64,000 nucleotides of DNA from Variovorax sp. PAMC26660 (lineage in GTDB: Bacteria; Pseudomonadota; Gammaproteobacteria; Burkholderiales; Burkholderiaceae_C). The notes under the pieces were generated by a model. That model was not told the origin of the DNA. It worked only from the letters and a program-made list of their open reading frames with translations, and searched no databases. The DNA lies in the NCBI RefSeq assembly GCF_014302995.1, contig NZ_CP060295.1, positions 7,183,501-7,247,500 of the forward strand, given 5' to 3'. This document shows positions 1 through 7,023 of the stretch, one piece after another (within the stretch, counting starts at the first letter, position 1; the number at the start of each line of letters is the position of its first letter). Both the position numbers and the translations under genes were made by a program.

Positions 1-882
1 GACGTGCGCTCCCGAGGCCCACAGGCGCGCTGGCTGATCCGCATCGAGGACGCCGACACCGAACGCTGCCTGCCCGGCATGGGCGAGCACATCCTGCAGC
101 AGTTGGCCGACTGCAGCCTGCTGCCCGACGAAGCGCCTGTGTGGCAAACCCGGCGCACGGCCCGCTACGAAGCCGCGCTGGCAACGCTGCAGGCGCGTGG
201 CCTTGCCTACCCCTGCGGCTGTTCGCGCAAGGACATCAACGAGGCCCTCGCACGCCTGGGCCAGCGCCATGAACGCCACGGCGAGCGGGTCTACCCCGGC
301 ACCTGCCGCGACGGCCTGCACGGCAAGCACGCATGGGCCTGGCGCTTCGCCACCGAGAAGTTCGAGGCCGACCGGCCACCCACGCCCGGCGTGCCCTGGG
401 AGGAAACCAGCGATTCCGAAGAAACAGGCAGCGACCTCTGCTGGACCGATCGCCGCCTGGGCCGCCAGCGCCAGAACGTCAGCCACGAGGTCGGCGACTT
501 CGTGCTGCGCCGTGCCGATGGCCCCTGGGCCTACCAGCTCGCGGTGGTGGTCGACGACGCCGAACAGGGCGTGACCGACGTGGTGCGCGGCGAAGACCTC
601 ACCGACAACACTGCGCGCCAGATATTGCTGCAGCGCGCGCTCGGCCTGCCGACGCCCAGCTACCTGCACACGCCGCTGGTGCGGGGTGCGGATGGAGACA
701 AGCTCTCCAAGCAGAACGGCGCCACCGCCATCGACACCGGCACGCCAGAAGCCGCCCTGGCAGCGCTCGACACCGCCGCGCGCGTGCTCGGCCTGGGCCC
801 TGCAACAGCCAGCGCGTGCACGGCCGCGCTGGCCGGCTGGGTGCCCGAATGGCGCGCTCTCTACAATTCGCGGCCCACATGA
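1..882 (+). CDS. gluQ: Glutamyl-Q tRNA(Asp) synthetase, 5'-truncated by the window edge
   Basis: Activates glutamate and transfers it to the queuosine of tRNA-Asp (a GluRS paralogue working in the cytoplasm). The frame is open from base 1 and the HIGH-type signature expected just before RIEDADTER is missing, so the gene starts upstream and the GTG at 4 is not its start. Visible are the zinc-binding set (Cys72, Cys74 and Cys102, counted from base 1, with YPGTC) and a KLSKQNG version of KMSKS at about codon 234. The protein ends some 60 residues later, with no anticodon-binding domain, which separates GluQ from full-length GluRS. Its TGA overlaps the ATG of trmB (ATGA), suggesting translational coupling. 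Confidence 0.92.
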   Translation, partial: DVRSRGPQARWLIRIEDADTERCLPGMGEHILQQLADCSLLPDEAPVWQTRRTARYEAALATLQARGLAYPCGCSRKDINEALARLGQRHERHGERVYPGTCRDGLHGKHAWAWRFATEKFEADRPPTPGVPWEETSDSEETGSDLCWTDRRLGRQRQNVSHEVGDFVLRRADGPWAYQLAVVVDDAEQGVTDVVRGEDLTDNTARQILLQRALGLPTPSYLHTPLVRGADGDKLSKQNGATAIDTGTPEAALAALDTAARVLGLGPATASACTAALAGWVPEWRALYNSRPT

Positions 883-1658
883 ACTTCCCCGACACCGTGC
901 CCAACGACCTCCCGCGCAGCGACGACGCGCCCGCATCCGCCGATGGCGACAACGGCGACGAAGCCGCCAAGCCGCATCCGCTGCACCGCCGACTCAAGAG
1001 CTTCGTGAAGCGCGCCGGCCGCACCACCGATGGCCAGGCACGCGCTTTCTCCGAACTGGGCCCGCTGTTCCTGGTGCCCTACAAGCCCGAGCCGCTCGAC
1101 CTGAGCGCCGCCTTCGGCGGCCGCGAAGCACCGACCGTGCTGGAGATCGGCTTCGGCATGGGCGAGGCCACCGCGCACATCGCGACCGTGCTGCCCGAGA
1201 CCAACTTCCTCTGCTGCGAAGTGCACGAACCCGGCGTGGGCGCACTGCTCAAGCGCATCGGCGAACAGTCGATCACCAACATCCGCATCTGCGCGCACGA
1301 TGCCGTCGATGTGCTCGACCACATGCTGCAGCCCGGCACGCTGGCCGGCGTGCATGTGTTCTTTCCCGATCCCTGGCACAAGAAGCGCCACAACAAGCGC
1401 CGGCTGATCCAGCCCGAGTTCGTGACCAAGCTCGCCAAGCATCTGCGCCCCGGCGGCTACATCCATTGCGCCACCGACTGGCAGCCCTATGCCGAGCAGA
1501 TGCTCGAAGTGCTGGCCGCCGAACCGCTGCTGCGCAACACCGCCGAGGCCTATGCGCCCAAGCCCGAATACCGCCCGCTGACCAAGTTCGAGAACCGTGG
1601 CATCAAGCTGGGCCACGGCGTGTGGGACCTGGTGTTCGAGCGCAGCAGCGCCGCCTGA
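879..1658 (+). CDS. trmB: tRNA (guanine-N7-)-methyltransferase
   Basis: Methylates N7 of G46 in the tRNA variable loop using SAM. The 259-residue protein has a low-complexity acidic N-terminus (about 30 residues), then the SAM-binding motif [12 protein letters not shown] and the TrmB signature [15 protein letters not shown], followed by the conserved C-terminal TKFENRG stretch. The ATG at 879 is chosen because it overlaps the gluQ stop as ATGA; the frame stays open further upstream but only as a shadow of gluQ. Both genes modify or charge tRNA, so co-transcription is plausible. Family assignment is secure. Confidence 0.95.
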   Translation: MNFPDTVPNDLPRSDDAPASADGDNGDEAAKPHPLHRRLKSFVKRAGRTTDGQARAFSELGPLFLVPYKPEPLDLSAAFGGREAPTVLEIGFGMGEATAHIATVLPETNFLCCEVHEPGVGALLKRIGEQSITNIRICAHDAVDVLDHMLQPGTLAGVHVFFPDPWHKKRHNKRRLIQPEFVTKLAKHLRPGGYIHCATDWQPYAEQMLEVLAAEPLLRNTAEAYAPKPEYRPLTKFENRGIKLGHGVWDLVFERSSAA

Positions 1659-1761
1659 CCCAGCCCTCGGCCCGGCCTCCGGGCGCGCCGGGAACAAGCC
1701 AAGTTCATCAGGGAATTCCGTCCCTGCACCCGACTTCCCCCTTGGCCCCGATATTGCTACA

Positions 1762-1784
1762 CTTTTTTACTACTGTTAAAAAAG
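1762..1784 (+). promoter_or_regulatory. A/T-rich imperfect hairpin overlapping a ribosome-binding site
   Basis: CTTTTTTAC, a 4-base loop and GTTAAAAAAG form an inverted repeat with one bulge. The right arm runs into the purine-rich AAAAAAGG that precedes the ATG at 1792. In RNA the arm could partly occlude the ribosome-binding site of the following gene. The low-GC character is unusual for this region. No function is demonstrated. Confidence 0.35.
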
Positions 1785-1791
1785 GTGTCGC

Positions 1792-2973
1792 ATGCACACA
1801 TCTCGCAGGGAATGGCTGGGGAAGGCATACGCGGCGACGCTGCTGGGAAGTGGCATCGGCAGCATCGCCGGCCCCGTGATGGCGCAGTCCACGAAGACGG
1901 CTCCTGCAGCCAGCGGCACACCACGCGTCGTGCTGCTCGGACAGTCGGTGCCGCTGACAGGCAGCGCGAGTGAAATCGGCAGCGCATTCGCGGCCGGCAG
2001 CCGGCTCGCCGTGAGCGGCTTCAACGAACGCAATGCCGCCACCGGCCTGCAGTTGAAGCTGCTGCAACTCGACGATGGCTACGACGCGGCCCGCGCCACC
2101 GCCAACGCACGCACCCTGCTCACAACCCACAAGGCCGACATGCTCTTCGGCTTCGTCGGCACGGCCAGCAGCGAGGCCGGCGCGAACGTTGCCACGCAGC
2201 AGGGCAGCCTGCTCTTCGCGCCCTTCGCCGCCTCCGACAACTTGCGCGGCGCCGATCATCCCAATGTGTTTCATGTGCGCCCCGGCATGATCGACGAGGC
2301 CCTGAAGATCGTGCGGCAGTGCGCCACCGTGGGGCAGACGCGCGTGGCCCTGGTGGGCGACGACGACGCGATGGGCCGTGCCGGCCTCGCGGCCGTGCAG
2401 CAGGCCATCACCGAACTGAAGCTCACGCCACTGGTCGCGACCGCGCTGGTGCCCGCCAACGGCGACAAGCTCGACGCCGCGTTGAAGGCGGTGCAGCAAC
2501 AGTCGCCGCAGGCCATCGTGCTGGTGTCGCTCTCGGGCACCACCGCCAACGCCATCCGCAAGCTGCGCAAGAGCGGCTATGGCGGCAACTTCATGGCCTT
2601 CTCGATCGTCGGCATCGACCCGCTCTACGCCACGCTCGGCAAGGACATCGGCGGCATCGTGATCTCGCAGGTGGTGCCCTCGCCACGGCCTTCAGCCATT
2701 CCCATCGTCAAGGAATACCTGGCCGCCGTCGACAACTCCGACCAGACGGCTTCGTACGAAGGGCTCGAAGGTTTCATCGCCGCGAAGGCCGCGGGTGAAG
2801 CAGTGCGCCGCGCGGGCCGCGGCTTCAACACCGCGAGCCTGCAACGCGTGATGACCGGCATGACCGACTACGACGTCGGCGGCTTCCGCATCAACCTGCG
2901 GCCGGGGCTGCGCGACAACGTGCGCAGCATCGACCTGATCAGCATCTCGGCCGACGGCCGAGTGCTGAGATAG
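1792..2973 (+). CDS. ABC transporter substrate-binding protein, branched-chain amino-acid type (Peripla_BP_6)
   Basis: A periplasmic receptor of the Leu/Ile/Val-binding (LivJ-like) class, 393 residues, normal for the family. The N-terminus carries SRREWLGK followed by a hydrophobic stretch and an alanine-rich cleavage region (PVMAQS), resembling a Tat or Sec signal. The mature part begins with the strand VLLGQSVPLTGSASEIG typical of Peripla_BP_6. No permease or ATPase genes lie beside it, so it is an orphan receptor; many Comamonadaceae have such orphans and the ligand cannot be predicted. The ATG at 1792 is supported by AAAGG about 8 bases upstream. Confidence 0.85.
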   Translation: MHTSRREWLGKAYAATLLGSGIGSIAGPVMAQSTKTAPAASGTPRVVLLGQSVPLTGSASEIGSAFAAGSRLAVSGFNERNAATGLQLKLLQLDDGYDAARATANARTLLTTHKADMLFGFVGTASSEAGANVATQQGSLLFAPFAASDNLRGADHPNVFHVRPGMIDEALKIVRQCATVGQTRVALVGDDDAMGRAGLAAVQQAITELKLTPLVATALVPANGDKLDAALKAVQQQSPQAIVLVSLSGTTANAIRKLRKSGYGGNFMAFSIVGIDPLYATLGKDIGGIVISQVVPSPRPSAIPIVKEYLAAVDNSDQTASYEGLEGFIAAKAAGEAVRRAGRGFNTASLQRVMTGMTDYDVGGFRINLRPGLRDNVRSIDLISISADGRVLR

Positions 2974-2982
2974 CGCTTCTCT

Positions 2983-3669
2983 TCAGGCGCTCGCTGCTTC
3001 GTCGATCAGCGCGGCCACTTCGGCCGGATGCGACGCCAGCGATGCATGGCTGGCCGCCAGCGTGATGACCTTCTTCGCACCGAGCCGGGCCGACATGTGC
3101 TCCTGGTTGGCCGGCGCGATCATGTGGTCGTTGCTGGAGATCTGATACCACGAGGGCTTCTTCTTCCATGCCGGTGCCGTGATGGTGTCGCCGAAGGTGC
3201 TGGCCAGTGGCGCCTTTTGCGTCACGCCCATGATGCGGCCTTCTTCGGGGCTCAGGTCCTGGCAGAAGCTTTCATGGAACTTCTCGGGCAGCACCCACAG
3301 GTAGCCGTCGCTGTCGGGCGCGAGGTTGGCGGCTGCCACCGGCGGATGCGCCTGCGTGATGCCACCGGGGCTTTCGCCGGCGTCGGGCGCGAAGGCCGCG
3401 ATGTAGACCAGCCCGGTCACGTTGGGCAGATCGCCTGCCTGCGTGATCACCGCGCCGCCGTACGAATGGCCGACCAGCAGCACCGGCCCCTTTTCCTGCG
3501 CCACCATCTTGCGCACGCGCTCGGCGTCGTCGGCCAGCGATGTCAGCGGCATTTCGACCGCGCGGATGGACGTGTAACCCTTGTGCAGCAGCTCGGCAAT
3601 GACCTTGTTCCAATGCGCCGCGCCACCCCAGAAGCCATGGACCAGAACGATGGTTGGTTTGTTGCTCAT
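2983..3669 (-). CDS. Alpha/beta-fold hydrolase
   Basis: Cytoplasmic alpha/beta hydrolase of 228 residues. It shows the oxyanion strand TIVLVHGFWGG near the N-terminus, the nucleophile elbow GHSYGG and a C-terminal catalytic-His region (ITLAASHASLASHP). The start MSNKPTIV at 3669 is preferred over one 14 codons upstream because AAAGG lies 8 bases before it. Similar proteins are annotated as esterases or salicylate-esterase/hydroxynitrile-lyase-like enzymes, but the substrate is unknown. It is convergent with the binding-protein gene (9-base gap) and downstream of the Crp/Fnr gene on the same strand. Confidence 0.85.
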   Translation of the reverse strand: MSNKPTIVLVHGFWGGAAHWNKVIAELLHKGYTSIRAVEMPLTSLADDAERVRKMVAQEKGPVLLVGHSYGGAVITQAGDLPNVTGLVYIAAFAPDAGESPGGITQAHPPVAAANLAPDSDGYLWVLPEKFHESFCQDLSPEEGRIMGVTQKAPLASTFGDTITAPAWKKKPSWYQISSNDHMIAPANQEHMSARLGAKKVITLAASHASLASHPAEVAALIDEAASA

Positions 3670-3769
3670 GATTTGACCTTTCCCTGATGGATGAAAAAGC
3701 CGCTGCGCCACGGTGGCGAACCGGCTGGCGCTTTATACGCCTCCGTGCTGCGGGCGCCGTGACACAAAG

Positions 3770-4537
3770 TCACCCCGTGCTGACCAGCCGCTGCAGCGCA
3801 TCCAGCGACAGCAACTCGATGCGCCCGTAGCCCAGCGAAATCACGCCCTCGCCCGCCAGCGCATTGAGTTCTTTCGACAACGTTTGCCGCGTCACGCCGA
3901 GCATCATGGCCAGCGCCTCCTGCGGCAGCATGAGCTTGCGCCGCAGATGCACCGACTGCGTGGCATCGCCGCGCGCCAGCACCAGCAGCCGGTGCGCCAC
4001 GCGGGCGCGCAGGCTGCGCAACGTGGCGTCTTCGGCCAGGCCATAAAGCATTCGCACGCGTGCCGCGAGCATGGCCGCGATGGCATTGGCGAAGACGCCG
4101 TCGCGCATCTGCTGCACGAAGGCTTCTGGCGGCACCACGAGCAGGTCGAGCGCTTCGAGCGCGGTGGCGTCGTGCGTGCGCGGCGAGCCGTCGATCAGCG
4201 TGATCTCACCGAACCAGTTGCCCGGCTCCAGCACCGCAAGGATGGCCTCGCGCCCGTCCTGCCGCAGCGACGAAATCTTGATGCTGCCGGCCACCAGCCC
4301 GTAGAAGCCGCCGCCCGCCGCATGGATCGGATCGCCCTGGCGAAACACCATCGTGCCGCGCCGCACGTGGATGAGTTCGGCCGCGCCCAGCAAGGCCTCG
4401 CGCTGCGCGCGCGGAATGCTGGTGAACCACGGGTTGCCTTCGAGCGCAGCACGGTGCGGGGCGGAAAGTCGCGGCTTGGGAGAGGCAGGCATCAGGGCAA
4501 GAGCGTCCGGGGACAGGGGTTTACCAGCACCCCGCAT
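3770..4537 (-). CDS. Crp/Fnr family transcriptional regulator
   Basis: A 255-residue regulator with an N-terminal cyclic-nucleotide-binding beta-barrel (VRRGTMVFRQGD … FGEITLIDGSPRTHDATA) and a C-terminal winged helix with recognition segment MLGVTRQTLSKELNAL. There is no Fnr-type cysteine cluster at the N-terminus, so an Fe-S oxygen sensor is unlikely. The GE and R-T positions resemble the cAMP pocket of Crp, but the ligand is unknown. The start is uncertain: ATG at 4537 abuts the palindrome at 4538-4553, while ATG at 4492 (MPASPKPRL) would give a shorter protein; neither has a good Shine-Dalgarno. Divergent from the HD/aldolase/symporter genes, which it probably controls along with itself. 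Confidence 0.88.
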   Translation of the reverse strand: MRGAGKPLSPDALALMPASPKPRLSAPHRAALEGNPWFTSIPRAQREALLGAAELIHVRRGTMVFRQGDPIHAAGGGFYGLVAGSIKISSLRQDGREAILAVLEPGNWFGEITLIDGSPRTHDATALEALDLLVVPPEAFVQQMRDGVFANAIAAMLAARVRMLYGLAEDATLRSLRARVAHRLLVLARGDATQSVHLRRKLMLPQEALAMMLGVTRQTLSKELNALAGEGVISLGYGRIELLSLDALQRLVSTG

Positions 4538-4553
4538 TGTCAAATTCTTGACA
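4538..4553. promoter_or_regulatory. Perfect Crp/Fnr-class palindrome between divergent genes
   Basis: TGTCAA-ATTC-TTGACA is a perfect 6-4-6 inverted repeat. Written as TGTCA-N6-TGACA it has the architecture of E. coli Crp sites (TGTGA-N6-TCACA). It touches the candidate ATG of the Crp/Fnr gene and lies 64 bases upstream of the HD-domain gene. The right half TTGACA could double as a -35 element for the rightward genes; a weak TACAGT lies at 4575. Autoregulation plus control of the divergent operon is inferred. Confidence 0.65.
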
Positions 4554-4617
4554 GTTCAGCGTCAAGCACAGGTCTACAGTGACCGCCACCCACACCGACA
4601 ACAACGGAGACGACACG

Positions 4618-5208
4618 ATGAACGCACGCGCAAGTTTCAAAAGCATGCAGGAAAGCACGCGCGAAGACTGGCAACTGATCGGCGGCGAGTTCATGCAGTT
4701 CACGGGCGGCCTGCCCGCGCGCGTGATCAAGCACCTGCAGATTCTGGAAGGCGACTACGGCGGCTTTCCGGTCGACCGCTACACCCACTCGCTGCAGACC
4801 GCCACGCGCGCGCTGCGCGACGGCCGCGACGAGGAATACGTGGTGTGCGCGCTGCTGCACGACATCGGCGACACGCTCGGCAGCTTCAACCACCCCGACA
4901 TTGCCGCCGCGATCCTCAAGCCCTTCGTGAGCGAAGCCAACCACTGGATGGTGCAGCACCACGGCATCTTCCAGGGCCACTACTTCTTTCACCACATCGG
5001 TCTGGACCGCGACATGCGCGACAACTTCAAGGACCATCCGCACTACGCGCACACGGCCGAGTTCTGCGCGCTCTACGACAACCCTGCCTTCGATCCCAAG
5101 GCCGAGACCTTGCCGATATCCGAATTCGAGCCCATGCTGCGCCGTGTGATGGCAAGCCCCAAGCAAAGCATCTACAAGACGGCGCTGCAACAGCCCGCGA
5201 CCGCCTGA
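4618..5208 (+). CDS. HD-domain protein (phosphohydrolase/PhnZ-like)
   Basis: A 196-residue cytoplasmic HD-superfamily protein: CALLHDIGDTLGSFNHPDIAAAIL carries the HD pair, followed by histidine-rich QHHGIFQGHYFFHHIG, which could supply further metal ligands. The size and the extra histidines recall the PhnZ/TmpB/MIOX-like mixed-valent diiron oxygenases as much as ordinary HD phosphohydrolases, but this cannot be decided by eye. Start ATG 4618 is preceded by GGAG at good spacing. It is the first gene of a string with the class II aldolase (22-base gap), under the palindrome at 4538. Confidence 0.8.
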   Translation: MNARASFKSMQESTREDWQLIGGEFMQFTGGLPARVIKHLQILEGDYGGFPVDRYTHSLQTATRALRDGRDEEYVVCALLHDIGDTLGSFNHPDIAAAILKPFVSEANHWMVQHHGIFQGHYFFHHIGLDRDMRDNFKDHPHYAHTAEFCALYDNPAFDPKAETLPISEFEPMLRRVMASPKQSIYKTALQQPATA

Positions 5209-5230
5209 CCCCTGAAAGGAAACACCCCCC

Positions 5231-5998
5231 ATGAACGCCAATTCTCAATCCGAAATCCAGAAGCTCGTGTCCGCCGAAGAGTGGCAACTGCGCGTCGACC
5301 TTGCCGCCTGCTACCGCCTCGTGGCGCTCTATGGCTGGAGCGACCTGGTGTTCACGCACATCAGCGCGCGTGTGCCCGGCCCCGAGCATCACTTCCTGAT
5401 CAACCCCTACGGCCTGATGTTCGACGAGATCACCGCATCGAGCCTCGTGAAGGTCGACCAGCAGTGCAACAAGATCATCGATTCGCCCTACCCCGTGAAC
5501 CCGGCGGGCTTCGTGATCCACAGCGCCGTGCATGCCGCGCGTGAAGACATCCAGTGCGTGCTGCACACCCACACCAAGGCCGGCATTGCCGTGAGCGCGC
5601 AGAAGAACGGCGTGCTGCCCATCAGCCAGCAATCGACCTTCGTGCTGGCTTCGCTGGCCTATCACGACTACGAAGGCGTGGCCTTCCGCGACGACGAGAA
5701 GCCGCGCCTGCAGGCCGACATGGGCCACGCCAACTTCCTGATGCTGCGCAACCACGGCTTGCTGACCTGCGGCAAGACCATCGCCGACGCCTTCCTGTCG
5801 ATGTACACCTTCGAGAACACCTGCCAGATCCAGATCGCGGCGCAGTCGGGCGGCGGCGAACTCATGCACGTCAACCCGAAGATCATCGATGGCGTGGGCC
5901 AGGCGATGAAGGTGCAAAGCGGTGGCCTGGGCGGCATGTTCGTCTGGCCTTCGCTGATCCGCAAGCTCGACCGCATCGACGACAGCTACAAACAATAA
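5231..5998 (+). CDS. Class II aldolase/adducin family protein
   Basis: A 255-residue zinc-dependent aldolase-fold protein. It has YGWSDLVFTHISARVPG near the N-terminus, the zinc ligand cluster VLHTHTKAG (HTH), and MLRNHGLLTCGKTIADAF with the third His region. Family members act as L-fuculose-phosphate-type aldolases or decarboxylases, or have unknown roles; this longer adducin-like subgroup is poorly characterised. ATG 5231 follows AAAGGAA. It sits between the HD-domain gene and, across a terminator, a BASS-type symporter, suggesting a small catabolic unit for an imported organic acid; this is inference. Confidence 0.88.
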   Translation: MNANSQSEIQKLVSAEEWQLRVDLAACYRLVALYGWSDLVFTHISARVPGPEHHFLINPYGLMFDEITASSLVKVDQQCNKIIDSPYPVNPAGFVIHSAVHAAREDIQCVLHTHTKAGIAVSAQKNGVLPISQQSTFVLASLAYHDYEGVAFRDDEKPRLQADMGHANFLMLRNHGLLTCGKTIADAFLSMYTFENTCQIQIAAQSGGGELMHVNPKIIDGVGQAMKVQSGGLGGMFVWPSLIRKLDRIDDSYKQ

Positions 5999-6022
5999 GA
6001 CGCGTCGGTCCCCGGTTTCCAC

Positions 6023-6065
6023 GGCTGCCAGCGCCTGCACGACAGGTGCCGGCAGCCATTTTTTT
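6023..6065 (+). terminator. Rho-independent terminator after the aldolase gene
   Basis: GGCTGCC (6023-6029) pairs with GGCAGCC (6051-6057), with an inner CGCCTG/CAGGTG stem, followed by seven T residues at 6059-6065. It stands 25 bases after the aldolase stop and 28 bases before the symporter ATG. It would end or reduce transcription into the symporter gene. Confidence 0.85.
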
Positions 6066-6092
6066 ATAAAAACCAAAGAGGAGACAACCACC

Positions 6093-6977
6093 ATGGACAG
6101 CACCGTCATCGTCACCCGCTTCCTGTTCGGCGCGCTCGCGCTCGTGATGTTCGGGCTCGGGCTTTCGCTTTCGCTCGCCGACTTCCGGCGCCTCTTCAAG
6201 CATCCGAAGGCCGTGACCATTGCGTTGCTGCTGCAGGTGGTCGGCCTGCCGCTGGCCTGCTACGCCATCATCGTGGGCTTCGGCCTGTCGCCGGTGTTCG
6301 CCATCGGGCTCATGCTGCTGGCGGCCTCGCCGGGCGGCATCTCGGCCAACCTGTTCTCGCACCTGTTCGGCGGCAACGTGGCCATGAACATCTCGCTCAC
6401 TGCCGTGAACACCCTGCTGTCGATCGTGACGCTGCCGCTCATCGCCAACTGGGCCATCGGCCATTTCGCGCAGAGCGGCCAGGTGGTGCCGCTGCAGACG
6501 CGCAAGCTGGTGGAAGTGATTGCCATCGTGCTGGTGCCGGTGGCCATCGGCATGTTCGTGGCCGCGCGCCGGCCCGGCTTCGCGGCGCGCATGGAAAAGC
6601 CGACCAAGATCTTCAGCGGTGTGGTGCTGGCGGTGGTGACCGTGCTGGCCATCGCGAACGAGTGGCAGACGATGACCGCCACCTTCGCCGAGATCGGCCT
6701 GCCCGTGCTGCTGTTCAACCTCGTGAGCCTGCTCGCGGGCTACTACCTGAGCCGCGCGGCGGGCCTCGACAAGCCGCTGGCCACCGCCATCAGCTACGAG
6801 ATCGGCATCCACAACTCGACGCTGGCAATCTTCATTGCGGTGAGCGTGCTCGGCAGCTTTCCGCTGGCGCTGCCGGCGGCCATCTACTCGGTGGTGATGT
6901 ACGTCACCGCGCCGCTGTTCGGCTGGCTGTTGCTGCGCCGGCCGCACCCGGTTGCAGTTCAAGCCCCCGGACATTGA
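6093..6977 (+). CDS. Bile acid:sodium symporter (BASS) family transporter
   Basis: A 294-residue integral membrane protein with about nine or ten hydrophobic segments, matching BASS/SBF proteins, which move organic anions with sodium. Conserved features include GLMLLAASPGGISANLFSHL (the GG-x-S region) and SYEIGIHNSTLAIFIA, where the family has its second sodium-site motif. Start ATG 6093 has an excellent AGAGGAG upstream. Bacterial members transport small organic acids such as pantoate or pyruvate; the substrate here is unknown. It follows the terminator at 6023-6065, so it may be only partly co-expressed with the HD/aldolase genes. Confidence 0.9.
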   Translation: MDSTVIVTRFLFGALALVMFGLGLSLSLADFRRLFKHPKAVTIALLLQVVGLPLACYAIIVGFGLSPVFAIGLMLLAASPGGISANLFSHLFGGNVAMNISLTAVNTLLSIVTLPLIANWAIGHFAQSGQVVPLQTRKLVEVIAIVLVPVAIGMFVAARRPGFAARMEKPTKIFSGVVLAVVTVLAIANEWQTMTATFAEIGLPVLLFNLVSLLAGYYLSRAAGLDKPLATAISYEIGIHNSTLAIFIAVSVLGSFPLALPAAIYSVVMYVTAPLFGWLLLRRPHPVAVQAPGH

Positions 6978-7023
6978 GGGGCCGGCGCCGAGGCGTCGCC
7001 TTTTCGCCCGAGAATGGGCGGCC

